A DNA stretch of 51,689 bases from SAR86 cluster bacterium AG-422-P06 (lineage in GTDB: Bacteria; Pseudomonadota; Gammaproteobacteria; Magnimaribacterales; TMED112). Where the stretch lies: positions 1-51,689 of the forward strand of contig QCMX01000004.1 of NCBI GenBank assembly GCA_003213455.1, given 5' to 3'. Under the pieces are notes generated by a model, which was given only the letters and a program-made list of their open reading frames with translations, searched no databases and was not told the DNA's origin. Below, one piece after another: positions 29,663 through 38,309 of this stretch (positions are counted from its first letter, which is position 1; every line of letters starts with the position of its first letter). The translations under genes were made by a program, and so were the position numbers.

Positions 29663-30524
29663 TTTTGATATCTCCCAAGTAGGAACTCAGTTCATCTTTT
29701 AGTTCATGGTTCTGAAGTCCATAGGCAATGTTTGCCTTGAGATAACCAACTTTGCTGCCGCAATCAAACCTTTCTCCAAGAAATTCGTAACCTATAAAAT
29801 CATCAATGTTACTCATAATTGCATCTGTGATCTGTATTTCACCATTTTTGCCAGCATTGTCGTAATCAATATGTGAAAAAATTCCCTTTTTAAATATATA
29901 TCTTCCTACCACTGCTAAATCTGAAGGAGCCTCTGCAGCTGAAGGCTTTTCAACTATTCCCGAGAGATGAGATATTCTGCCATCAATCGAGCTTGGATTT
30001 ACTACTCCAAATTTTGATATATCTTTATGGGGTATCTTTTCTAAGGCTAAAACTTGTTTATTGTATTTTTGAGCTTGATCTCTCATTTGTTCTAAGACAT
30101 TTGCTCCCTGACTAAAAATTAGATCATCCGCCAAAATTACTGCAAAAAATTCTCCATCATCTATCAGATCATTCGCACAACCAATAGCATGGCCAAGACC
30201 TTTTGGTTCTCCCTGATCAACTGAAATAAATTTTGCATTTGCTCCGCCAATGTCTTTTATTGAGTCGGCTAAATCCTGCTTACCCTGCTTGACCAGCATG
30301 TCATAGAGATCTTCATTATGTTTAAAGTGTTTATCAATAGCGGATTTTGCATGATGGGTAATGAATATGTATTCTTCTACGCCAATTTTTGCTGCTTCCT
30401 CAACGGCATACTGAATAAGTGGTTTATCAACTATGGGCAACATTTCTTTGGGTGTGGCTTTTGTTGCTGGTAGAAACCTTGTGCCAAAACCAGCTACTGG
30501 AAATACTGCTTTCTTAATATTCAT
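29655..30524 (-). CDS. galU: UTP-glucose-1-phosphate uridylyltransferase
   Basis: 289 residues. It makes UDP-glucose from UTP and glucose-1-phosphate for envelope sugars. Nucleotidyltransferase signature AVFPVAGFGTRFLPATKATP and KEMLPIVDKPLIQYAVEEA, then VILADDLI and GRYIFKKGIFSHI, with EFLGERFDCGSKVGYLKA near the end. Start and length are normal. It follows nadK by 24 bases and overlaps pyrD. Confidence 0.96.
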   Translation of the reverse strand: MNIKKAVFPVAGFGTRFLPATKATPKEMLPIVDKPLIQYAVEEAAKIGVEEYIFITHHAKSAIDKHFKHNEDLYDMLVKQGKQDLADSIKDIGGANAKFISVDQGEPKGLGHAIGCANDLIDDGEFFAVILADDLIFSQGANVLEQMRDQAQKYNKQVLALEKIPHKDISKFGVVNPSSIDGRISHLSGIVEKPSAAEAPSDLAVVGRYIFKKGIFSHIDYDNAGKNGEIQITDAIMSNIDDFIGYEFLGERFDCGSKVGYLKANIAYGLQNHELKDELSSYLGDIKNL

Positions 30525-30548
30525 TTGTGAGAATTATACAGAACTTGC

Positions 30549-31394
30549 TTAATTAGAGCTATGTTCATCCTTGGAGATACTCCAGTGCAACTTGTCTCGA
30601 CAGGTTTTAAAGAAATCATGATTCTTAGGATGTAATAGTTTAAAACTTTGCTCACTTTTAGTTACTGAAAAGTCTTTTGCATTATCTTCAATTTGTATTT
30701 CTTGATTACCATCAATAATTATGAAGCTATTTAAATCATCAGGTGTTTTAATCAAACTTACTTCTATATGAGCTGAACTAGGAACTATAAGTGGGCGTGC
30801 CGATAAAGATAATGGATTTAATGAAGTAATAACTAATCCATTTACGTCTGGTGACAAAATAGGTCCTCCTGCTGATAGGGAGTAAGCAGTTGATCCATTA
30901 GATGTTGAGATAATCAAACCATCTGCTCTCTTTCTGTAAATAAGATTGCCTTCTATTCTTAGCTCAAAATGCATTAATTTATAGCTCTTTTGGGTATGCA
31001 GTACTATTTCATTGAAAGCCGTGTATTTTTTTCCGTTATAGCTGCACGAAATAGTTTCTTTGTCTTCAACTAGATTATTGCCACTTAGAACTTCTGGTAA
31101 TTCAGTTGCAAGATTGTCTGAATCTAAATCAGCCATAAAACCAACTTTTCCAAGATTGATGCCTAAAAAAGGACAATTGATGTGAGAGAAAAGTTTTGCT
31201 GCTGACAGCATTGACCCATCACCACCAATAACAAGCACAAGGTCATAGCCACTATAGCTCTTTGCATCATTGTGCTCATTATAGATCTCATGATCTGTAT
31301 TATTTTCAGATAAAATCTTTTGAACTTCCTTTAATGCTTTATTTGATTTATTTTTATCAAATACAACCACTAAAATATTTTTATAATTAAACAT
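30549..31394 (-). CDS. nadK: NAD kinase
   Basis: 281 residues. It phosphorylates NAD to NADP. The ATP/NAD-binding motif VIGGDGSMLSAAKLF, the NEIVLH segment and NGSTAYSLSAGGPI are conserved, and ISTSNGS carries the NAD-site residues. The start ATG occupies 31392-31394, and its first base is also the first base of the divergent sir2 start codon, so the two genes have no intergenic space. Confidence 0.95.
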   Translation of the reverse strand: MFNYKNILVVVFDKNKSNKALKEVQKILSENNTDHEIYNEHNDAKSYSGYDLVLVIGGDGSMLSAAKLFSHINCPFLGINLGKVGFMADLDSDNLATELPEVLSGNNLVEDKETISCSYNGKKYTAFNEIVLHTQKSYKLMHFELRIEGNLIYRKRADGLIISTSNGSTAYSLSAGGPILSPDVNGLVITSLNPLSLSARPLIVPSSAHIEVSLIKTPDDLNSFIIIDGNQEIQIEDNAKDFSVTKSEQSFKLLHPKNHDFFKTCRDKLHWSISKDEHSSN

Positions 31395-32134
31395 TGAACA
31401 CTTATTTTAAAGCTTTAAAGACAATCCTTGAAGGAAAAGATGCTATTACATTTTTTTCAGGTGCTGGTTTAAGCGTATCATCAGGCTTACCAGACTTTAG
31501 GGGCGATAAAGATGGCTTCTGGAAAAGCAATACACCCGTGCATTTTAGTGACTTTATCAAAGACCCAATAAGCAGAAATAAGTCTTGGCAAAATAATTTA
31601 GCTATACACAGTAAAATCTCCGGCGCAGAACCATCAAGAATGCATAAACTTATTAATAGCTTAATTAATAGAAATACAGATAATTTTCATATCACACAAA
31701 ATATTGATGGTTTGCATAAAAATACCGAAAATCCAAACAATATATTGGAATTACATGGCAATATTTTTAGATGTGGTTGCTTAAATTGTGGGTTTGAAGC
31801 ACCAACATTAGAGTTTTACGAAAAATATAAAAATGAAGAAGATTTTACATGTCCAGCATGCTCGAAAGGTTACATAAAAGTTAAAACTATCTCTTTTGGG
31901 CAGTCATTAGATCAGAATGTACTAAGTATTGCTCACAGAGTTTCAGAACAAGCAAAATACTTTGTAGCAATGGGAAGCTCGCTAAAAGTTTCGCCCGCTA
32001 ATAGTTTCATAAAAGTCGCAAAAGCTAATAAAGCCAAGATAATTATCCTGAATAAAGATAAAACACCTTTTGATGATTATGCTGATATAGTCATCAATGA
32101 TTACTTAGAAAATATCTATGAACAAATTAAATGA
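31394..32134 (+). CDS. Sir2-family NAD-dependent protein deacylase
   Basis: 246 residues of the sirtuin fold, bacterial CobB-like. NAD-binding FFSGAGLSVSSGLPDFRG, catalytic region TQNIDGLH with the active His in ELHGNIF, and a four-cysteine zinc site (CGCLNCGF and CPAC). Downstream, VAMGSSLKVSPANSF completes the Rossmann part. The start must be TTG at 31394: an in-frame stop lies two codons upstream and no other start precedes the FSGAG motif. It heads a plus-strand operon with mazG, an acyltransferase and prc. Whether it removes acetyl or longer acyl groups is not decided here. Confidence 0.9.
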   Translation: MNTYFKALKTILEGKDAITFFSGAGLSVSSGLPDFRGDKDGFWKSNTPVHFSDFIKDPISRNKSWQNNLAIHSKISGAEPSRMHKLINSLINRNTDNFHITQNIDGLHKNTENPNNILELHGNIFRCGCLNCGFEAPTLEFYEKYKNEEDFTCPACSKGYIKVKTISFGQSLDQNVLSIAHRVSEQAKYFVAMGSSLKVSPANSFIKVAKANKAKIIILNKDKTPFDDYADIVINDYLENIYEQIK

Positions 32135-32897
32135 GCAACTCACAGAATTAATTGCTACTTTCAAGAGTTTACGTGATCCAAAAAATGGTTGTGCATGGGA
32201 TAGAGAGCAGACTTTTAAATCTATTGCTAGCTGCTCAATAGAAGAAGCTTATGAAGTTGCAGATGCTATTGAAAGAGAAGATTTTCAAGCACTAAAATCA
32301 GAATTAGGCGATTTATTGTTTCAGGTTGTATTTCATGCAGAGATGGCTGATGAAGAAGGTTTATTTAACTTAACGGATGTAATAGCCGAGTTAAATAACA
32401 AGCTTATTAGGAGACACCCTCATGTTTTTTCAGATAAAAGTGCCATTACAGCCTCAGAAAGTTTAACTATTTGGGAAGATATTAAGGCTGAGGAAAGAAA
32501 AAACCTGAAATACGATTCTTTAATGGATGATGTACCCAGGAATCTTCCCAGCTTAACTAGAGCAAAAAAATTACAAAAACGAGCAGCTAGGGTCGGTTTT
32601 GATTGGCTGAGCAGTAGAGAAGTTATGGCTAAAATTCAAGAAGAGATACAAGAACTAGAGATTGAACACAAAGCTGACAATAGAGAAAATATATCTGAGG
32701 AGATTGGAGATATATTATTTACTCTAGTGAATCTAACAAGACACTTTAATCTCGATCCTGAGGATATAATGAGAAAATCAAATTTAAAGTTTGAAAATAG
32801 GTTCAGAGCAATGGAAAATTATGCCAAGGACAATAATATTGCTTTAGACAAGATGAGTTTAGAAGAGCTAGAAGAAATATGGCAACAAATTAAATGA
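32118..32897 (+). CDS. mazG: Nucleoside triphosphate pyrophosphohydrolase MazG
   Basis: 259 residues with two tandem MazG-type four-helix modules. The first carries CAWDREQTFKSI, SIEEAYEVADAIE and ELGDLLFQVVFHAE, the acidic EExxE and ExxD metal ligands; the second has KIQEEIQELE and EEIGDILFTLVNLTRH. It hydrolyses NTPs to NMP and pyrophosphate, cleaning the nucleotide pool. It overlaps sir2 by 17 bases and the acyltransferase by 4. Confidence 0.95.
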   Translation: MNKLNEQLTELIATFKSLRDPKNGCAWDREQTFKSIASCSIEEAYEVADAIEREDFQALKSELGDLLFQVVFHAEMADEEGLFNLTDVIAELNNKLIRRHPHVFSDKSAITASESLTIWEDIKAEERKNLKYDSLMDDVPRNLPSLTRAKKLQKRAARVGFDWLSSREVMAKIQEEIQELEIEHKADNRENISEEIGDILFTLVNLTRHFNLDPEDIMRKSNLKFENRFRAMENYAKDNNIALDKMSLEELEEIWQQIK

Positions 32898-33790
32898 TTA
32901 GAATTTTAAGAGGGATAATTACTTTCATACTATGTTTGCTTAATGCAGTTGTTGTGATTGTTATTGTTACTCCATTGGGATTATTGAGATTTATACCAAT
33001 TACATTTGTTCAAAAAAATATACTTAAACTTAATGAATTTTTTGCGGAGTTATATTTGTATTTCAATAGCAGAATACAAGACTTAATGCATAACCCAGAC
33101 TATATAGTTTATGGACAAGAAAAGCTCAAAAGAGACATTTGGCAGTTCACAACAATCAATCATCTTAGTTGGGCAGATATATTCCTGTACTTATACTTCT
33201 GCAGTCCCAATCAAAGTGTTCCAAGAATTTTTATGAAATCGCAATTATGGTGGCTACCATTAACTTGGACTGCCTATCTTGGTTTAGGCATGCCTTATGT
33301 TGTTAGAAGATCAAAAGAAGCAATTAAAGCTAATCCTCAACTTGCTCAGACTGATAAAAACTCCACAATTAACGCATGCAAAATGTATAAAATTATGCCA
33401 ACAAATGTTGCTGGTTTCATAGAAGGTACAAGAATAGATAAAGAAAAATATCTTGCTTCCAATAGCAAATTTAAGAATCTTATGCCTCCAAAGATAGGTG
33501 GCATGGGTTATACCTTAGAAGTTATGCCATATATTGACCATCTTACTGATATAACCCTTGTATATAAATCAGATAAGAGAGCATTTTGGAGTTTTTTATG
33601 CGGGGACTTGAGAGAAGCCAGTGTGACAATAAATACTTATAAGATACCTGAGGAGCTTAGAGGGGTTGACTATACTGATAATCAGGAAATGCGCGATAAA
33701 TTGAAAACTTTTTTAGAGGGTATCTGGGAAGAGAAAGATAAGATCATAGAGAAAGAAAAAGAGAAATATGACATCAAGACTGTTATCTAG
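32894..33790 (+). CDS. Lysophospholipid acyltransferase (PlsC/YihG-like)
   Basis: 298 residues. An N-terminal membrane helix (about 5-30) precedes the acyltransferase domain: motif I NHLSWADIF with the catalytic His-x4-Asp, GMPYVVRRSKEA, and motif III GFIEGTRIDKEKY. The arrangement fits the YihG group of 1-acyl-glycerol-3-phosphate acyltransferases, which tune phospholipid acyl chains. The C-terminal 25 residues are highly charged and helical. It overlaps prc by 23 bases. Confidence 0.85.
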   Translation: MIRILRGIITFILCLLNAVVVIVIVTPLGLLRFIPITFVQKNILKLNEFFAELYLYFNSRIQDLMHNPDYIVYGQEKLKRDIWQFTTINHLSWADIFLYLYFCSPNQSVPRIFMKSQLWWLPLTWTAYLGLGMPYVVRRSKEAIKANPQLAQTDKNSTINACKMYKIMPTNVAGFIEGTRIDKEKYLASNSKFKNLMPPKIGGMGYTLEVMPYIDHLTDITLVYKSDKRAFWSFLCGDLREASVTINTYKIPEELRGVDYTDNQEMRDKLKTFLEGIWEEKDKIIEKEKEKYDIKTVI

Positions 33791-35717
33791 TTACTTACTA
33801 CTGTTCTTATTAATAGGTTGTTCTGTAGATGAAGATAAAACCGATTATGAGTCTGAATTTCAATCTATTGTTATGGAATTTGAGAAATCTACGATCCTCA
33901 ATTTTGATAAGGAGCAACTTGGCAATTTGGGTTTTATAGAAGATTTTATCAATAAACTAGATAAACAAAAAACTACTTTTCTCCAAGAAGACATTGAACC
34001 ATTCATCAACACTGAAGCTGGTGCAAACCCTAAAAATTATTGGGTCCTTAAGAATACAGTTGATTTGTACTATCAAAGATATATGGAATCTTTGAACAAT
34101 CGCAAACAAATACTCAATACCCATGATTTTAACTTTGAAAAGGATGAATATATTAAATTAAAATCTAGGGAGCAATACTTTGCAGATAACGATTCCAAAA
34201 GCAATTACCAAAGAAAAATCATTAAAAATGAGCTTATTAATTTAATGTTAACTGGCGATGATCTTAAGGAAGCAAAAAAAGAACTAAAGAAAATTTACAT
34301 CGATAGAATTTCATCAATCTCAAAAATAAGAGAGTCAGATAGATTTGCATTATTGGCAAATAATTTTCTTTCTATTTTAGACCCTCATGCCTCTTATTTT
34401 TCAAAAAGAGATTTAGAGAACTGGAATTTAAGAATGAATCTTTCATTTCAAGGAATTGGTGCAATTCTTGGGTATGAGAATGAAAAAGCAAAAATTCAAG
34501 AACTCATGCCAGGTGGCCCTGCAATTCAATCAAATAAAATTCAGGTTGGAGATCGCATTATTAAAGTTGGTCAAGGTGAAAAAGGTAGGTTGATAAATGT
34601 TGTTGGTTGGCGCCTTGATGATATTGTTGACAAAATTCGAGGTGAAGAAGATTCAGTAGTTAGACTTGAAATTGAAAACGATGCTGGAAAAGAAATTGTA
34701 AGCATAACGAGAGGCACTGTAGCTCTTGAAGATAGTGATGCTTCTTCGGAGATTATAGAGTTTGAAGAGAAAAAAGTTGGCTATATCAAGTTACCATCTT
34801 TTTATAGTGATTTAGACTGTCTGAGACGTAATTTATATGTCTGCAAAACTGCAACTTCTGATGTTCAGAAATTTCTTAGAGAATTTAATTATGATGGTAT
34901 AGAGGGTGTGGTAATTGACCTAAGAAATAATGGAGGTGGATACTTACATGAAGCTGATTCTTTAACCAGACTATTCATAAATTATGGCCCAACTGTACAG
35001 GTCAAAAACCCTAATAGAGAGGTTGAAGTCCTTAATTCTTTCAGATCCAATAAGGTGTGGAATAAGCCATTGATAGTTTTAGTAAATAAGTACTCTGCGT
35101 CAGCTTCAGAAATCTTTGCAGGAGCAATGCAAGACTATAATAGAGCACTTGTTATTGGGCAAACTACATTTGGGAAAGGCAGTGTACAAAGATTCAAAAA
35201 TACAAATAATGGTCAAATAAAACTGACAGATTCACTCTATTACAGAGTTACAGGCATGCCAACACAGATTTATGGAGTTGAACCAACTCTTGAAATTCCT
35301 TCCTTAATTGATGTGGGTGATTTGGGTGAAGGTGAGTACGAAAATGCAATTAAGCCAAATAATATTGAAAGCACTTATTTTATAAAATTTAATACTAAAG
35401 TCTCTCAAGATTTAAGAGAATCCTTCCAAGTAAGAATCAATAGTTCTGCCTATTTTTCAAAAATAGGAGAAATAAAAAAACAAAGAAATTCTAACCTTTT
35501 ATTAAGTCTTAATTTTGAAGAGAGACAACAAATTCAGACAACAGATAGAATCAATACTCTTGAGCTTGCAAATCATGCTCGAAGATTATCAGGAAAAAAT
35601 GAGTTTAAGGACTATGATGAATATAAGGACTATATTGCTGAGGATGAATTCATAATTGATGCTGAAATAGATCAGTCCTTAAGGGCTCTAAATGACCTAA
35701 TTATCTTAAATGTTTAA
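33768..35717 (+). CDS. prc: Tail-specific protease Prc (S41), lipoprotein
   Basis: 649 residues. The N-terminus ends its hydrophobic stretch in LLIGCSVDED, a lipobox, so the protein is probably a periplasmic lipoprotein. Order: helical N-domain, PDZ domain (about 220-310, LSFQGIGAILGYE to IRGEEDS), S41 peptidase with the Ser-Lys dyad in KYSASASEIFAGAM and GQTTFGKGSVQ, and a DUF3340-type C-terminus. Prc trims protein C-termini and regulates peptidoglycan hydrolases. It ends 14 bases before the RiPP locus. Confidence 0.92.
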   Translation: MTSRLLSSYLLLFLLIGCSVDEDKTDYESEFQSIVMEFEKSTILNFDKEQLGNLGFIEDFINKLDKQKTTFLQEDIEPFINTEAGANPKNYWVLKNTVDLYYQRYMESLNNRKQILNTHDFNFEKDEYIKLKSREQYFADNDSKSNYQRKIIKNELINLMLTGDDLKEAKKELKKIYIDRISSISKIRESDRFALLANNFLSILDPHASYFSKRDLENWNLRMNLSFQGIGAILGYENEKAKIQELMPGGPAIQSNKIQVGDRIIKVGQGEKGRLINVVGWRLDDIVDKIRGEEDSVVRLEIENDAGKEIVSITRGTVALEDSDASSEIIEFEEKKVGYIKLPSFYSDLDCLRRNLYVCKTATSDVQKFLREFNYDGIEGVVIDLRNNGGGYLHEADSLTRLFINYGPTVQVKNPNREVEVLNSFRSNKVWNKPLIVLVNKYSASASEIFAGAMQDYNRALVIGQTTFGKGSVQRFKNTNNGQIKLTDSLYYRVTGMPTQIYGVEPTLEIPSLIDVGDLGEGEYENAIKPNNIESTYFIKFNTKVSQDLRESFQVRINSSAYFSKIGEIKKQRNSNLLLSLNFEERQQIQTTDRINTLELANHARRLSGKNEFKDYDEYKDYIAEDEFIIDAEIDQSLRALNDLIILNV

Positions 35718-35723
35718 TATAAT
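35718..35723 (+). promoter_or_regulatory. Possible -10 element for the RiPP operon
   Basis: A perfect TATAAT ends 8 bases before the B1 ATG. If used, transcription would start at or next to the ATG, giving a leaderless message. A -35 is poor (ATGACC 35692-35697). Chance occurrence is likely in such AT-rich DNA, and read-through from prc is an alternative. Confidence 0.3.
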
Positions 35724-35731
35724 GTTAATTT

Positions 35732-35989
35732 ATGAGTCTTATTAAAAACCCAAAATGTATTTATAAGAAGGTTGATGGAATTGGAGTAATTCTAGAGCCT
35801 GAAAGTGGTAAATTTATTGAATTAAATTCAACTGCTTTAGAAATTTGGAATTTGCTTGACGAAATAGGAGATGCAGCCCTTTTAGAGAAAAAATTAATTG
35901 AAAAATATGAGATGAATGAAGCTATTGGTATTGATATAGCTGAATTTTTAACAAATGCTTTGGCAGCTAATATTATTATAAAAAATTGA
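35732..35989 (+). CDS. Lasso peptide B1-type leader-binding protein (PqqD-like RRE)
   Basis: 85 residues, a stand-alone PqqD-like RiPP recognition element: three-strand start with GVILEPESGKFIELN, then ALEIWNLLDEIG and a helical C-terminal part with LIEKYEMNEA. In lasso peptide systems the B1 protein grips the leader and presents it to the B2 protease. Its stop TGA overlaps the TTG start of the next gene. The identity follows from fold pattern plus strict adjacency to B2 and C genes. Confidence 0.88.
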   Translation: MSLIKNPKCIYKKVDGIGVILEPESGKFIELNSTALEIWNLLDEIGDAALLEKKLIEKYEMNEAIGIDIAEFLTNALAANIIIKN

Positions 35990-36381
35990 AAAACCAGCAA
36001 AAGCAATTAAGCATCAAGCATCATAAATTCTTTTACCTTAAAAATATATTTTTAGTTCTAACCGAATTATGTAAATTTTCATTAAGCAGTTTCGAGCAAA
36101 TAATAAATTCTCTAAAAAAACCAATTCCCAAAAATCACAAAAAAATTGCTGTTCTTTTTATCATAAAAAAAAGCACAAGATTATTAGATATCCTTAAAAT
36201 TAAATCTTGTTTTCTACGTTCCATAATAATTTTTAAATTACTGAAGAAGTACAATCATTCACCTAAACTGCATATAGGTATTAAGAGAGTTGAAAGCCTG
36301 TATTCCCATGCCTGGATAGAAGTTAATGATCTCAGAATAGATGCAAGCCGAGGCTTTGAAATATTTACAACGATAAAATGA
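35986..36381 (+). CDS. Lasso peptide B2 leader peptidase (transglutaminase-like)
   Basis: 131 residues, slightly short for B2 proteins (usually about 140-150). The C-terminal half is the Transglut_core3 cysteine protease: Cys75 in KSCFLRSIIIFKLL, LHIGIKRVE, His108 in SHAWIEVND and an Asp (Asp119 likely) completing the triad. B2 cuts the leader from the precursor after B1 delivers it. The start is TTG at 35986, overlapping the B1 stop; the end overlaps the cyclase start by 4 bases. The N-terminal 60 residues are basic and poorly conserved. Confidence 0.88.
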   Translation: MKNQQKQLSIKHHKFFYLKNIFLVLTELCKFSLSSFEQIINSLKKPIPKNHKKIAVLFIIKKSTRLLDILKIKSCFLRSIIIFKLLKKYNHSPKLHIGIKRVESLYSHAWIEVNDLRIDASRGFEIFTTIK

Positions 36382-38126
36382 CTAAATATTGCATCAAAAT
36401 AAATAAAAAATCGTTTTATGATCCTGCTGAATGTTCAGGCACTAATGTTGAATACAAAAATGACATTGCAGTTATTGGGGATTTAAGAATTGATAATAGG
36501 GCAGAACTGCAAAAAATTGAAAAATTAAGCCATACAAAAAGTGACGTTGAAATAATTGAATTTTTATATAAAAAATATGGTGAGAATTATATAAAAAAAA
36601 TTCATGGGGCATTTGCCTTCATTTTACATGACAAGCTTAATGGTCAGCTTTCAATTGCCAGGGATCAACTAGGCCAAAAAATAATCTACTATTTAGTAAA
36701 TAATAATGAAATTTATATTTCTTCATCAATACATGGTCTTTTAGATTATTCAGCAATTGAAAAAAAAATGAATCTCAATAGAGTCATTGATTTAATTGCG
36801 CATACTCATAGCCCATCCACAGAAACATTTTTTCAAGATATAAATTATTTAGAGCCTTCGACTATCATCCAGTTTAGTAAAAACAAAACTACAAAAAAAG
36901 AATTTAAATATAAATCTGATATTCACTTAAATAAGAATTTAAAAGAGTTATTTTATGAATCTGTGACATCTATTAAAGGTGAAAACTGTGGTTCAATGTT
37001 AAGCGGGGGTTTAGATTCCTCAGCTATATCAATAGCTCTTCAAGAATTAAGCAGAGAAAAAATTCAGTCATTTTCTGTTGTCTTTCCAGAACTTAGCCCT
37101 GAATTAAAAGCTATGGCTGATGAAGAAAAATATGTAAAAGAAGTTATAAAAAAACATGGAATGCACATGAATACAGTTCCTGTGAGTAAATTTAATTTCA
37201 TAAAAAATATTAGGGAGAACACGGCTTACTTTGAAGAACCATTCATGGCTACAAATACATACATTTATGAAGAAGTATTTAAAAAAATGAATGAAAAGGG
37301 AGTAGACATAGTCTTAGATGGCACAGATGGTGATAGTGTGATTTCTCATGGGACAGAAATCTTTAGACATTACGGGGAAAAATTTGAAATACAAAAATTG
37401 CTGAAATCAAAGAAAGATTACGATAGAATTCGCGGCAAAAAACACTCAGCTTTATCAACTTTGAGGACAATATTTTCATTTGTAATAATGCCTAGACTTC
37501 CAAAATGGTTATTTATTCAGTTAAAGAGGATAAAGAATACCGATTTCTTATACATGCAGAATATTTTGCTCAACAAAGCATTTAGAAAAACTAATGAGAA
37601 GCTTTATAAAGATGCAGAAAAATTATATAACCCAAAAAAGTCATTCAACAACTTTGCTGAAAAAGCACATCATATGATGGTTTACAATTCTCATTGGGAT
37701 GATGTTTTTAATATACTTAATATAATTGCGAAAAAATATAATGTAGAAATAAGGTTTCCTTTTTTCTATCAGCCTTTAGTAAATTTTTGCTTATCTGAGC
37801 CTGTTACAAACAAAACAAAAAATGGCGTAGATAGATATAATTTTCGAGAAGCTTTAAAAGAGCAATTACCTAAAAAAATATATGAAAGAAACTCTAAGTC
37901 AAATCTCAGTCCAATTTTTACTGAAAGTTTCATGAATATTGATCCAAATTACTCTAATGAAGTTTTTTTTGAAAAAGATTCTCCAATTTATAATCTTGTA
38001 GATCAAAAAGAAATAAAAAAATTATTAGATTCCAAAGACCCAAAAAAAAATCTTGCGATAATTTATACGTTTTTTAGCTTGTATGAATGGATGAAAAAAA
38101 ATCATTTTATTGTAACTATTGATTAA
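36378..38126 (+). CDS. Lasso peptide macrolactam synthetase (asparagine synthetase-like)
   Basis: 582 residues. The N-terminal Ntn-like domain (1-190) lacks Cys2, so glutaminase activity is absent, as in lasso cyclases. The C-terminal ATP-pyrophosphatase domain has the P-loop SGGLDSS at 209-215, FEEPFMATNTYIYEEVF and DGTDGDSVISHG, and ends with the arginine/lysine-rich segment before FTESFMN. The C protein adenylates an Asp or Glu side chain in the core and joins it to the new N-terminal amine. The gene is very AT-rich (line 36541-36600 has 10 G/C in 60) with intact A9 runs, suggesting foreign origin or relaxed composition. Confidence 0.9.
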   Translation: MTKYCIKINKKSFYDPAECSGTNVEYKNDIAVIGDLRIDNRAELQKIEKLSHTKSDVEIIEFLYKKYGENYIKKIHGAFAFILHDKLNGQLSIARDQLGQKIIYYLVNNNEIYISSSIHGLLDYSAIEKKMNLNRVIDLIAHTHSPSTETFFQDINYLEPSTIIQFSKNKTTKKEFKYKSDIHLNKNLKELFYESVTSIKGENCGSMLSGGLDSSAISIALQELSREKIQSFSVVFPELSPELKAMADEEKYVKEVIKKHGMHMNTVPVSKFNFIKNIRENTAYFEEPFMATNTYIYEEVFKKMNEKGVDIVLDGTDGDSVISHGTEIFRHYGEKFEIQKLLKSKKDYDRIRGKKHSALSTLRTIFSFVIMPRLPKWLFIQLKRIKNTDFLYMQNILLNKAFRKTNEKLYKDAEKLYNPKKSFNNFAEKAHHMMVYNSHWDDVFNILNIIAKKYNVEIRFPFFYQPLVNFCLSEPVTNKTKNGVDRYNFREALKEQLPKKIYERNSKSNLSPIFTESFMNIDPNYSNEVFFEKDSPIYNLVDQKEIKKLLDSKDPKKNLAIIYTFFSLYEWMKKNHFIVTID

Positions 38127-38153
38127 TAGAACAGATGGTGATATAAATCTCGT

Positions 38154-38306
38154 ATGGAAAAGAAACATACTTGGCATAAACCAACAATTAAAGTCTTTGA
38201 TTCAGCTAAAGACTTTATACAGGGCGTAGATACCATTGGTGGTGTAAAGAAAGAGATTGGAACACCGTCAGACACAGCCTTCGCCAATTCAATAATCTCA
38301 CCATAA
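38154..38306 (+). CDS. Lasso-type RiPP precursor peptide (A)
   Basis: 50 residues, ATG to TAA, between the cyclase and the kinase (27 and 3 bases away), so its position is exactly that of a lasso precursor. The leader has Trp7-x-Lys9-Pro10-x-Ile12, the aromatic version of the YxxPxL motif bound by B1, followed by a hydrophobic Val14-Phe15. Thr27 in VDTIGG is the natural -2 threonine, giving a 22-residue core from Gly29 to Pro50. The only acidic residues in that core are Glu34 (core 6) and Asp40 (core 12), neither at the usual 7-9. The C-terminus is NSIISP, with Ser49 next to last. Confidence 0.82.
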   Translation: MEKKHTWHKPTIKVFDSAKDFIQGVDTIGGVKKEIGTPSDTAFANSIISP

Positions 38307-38309
38307 TAC

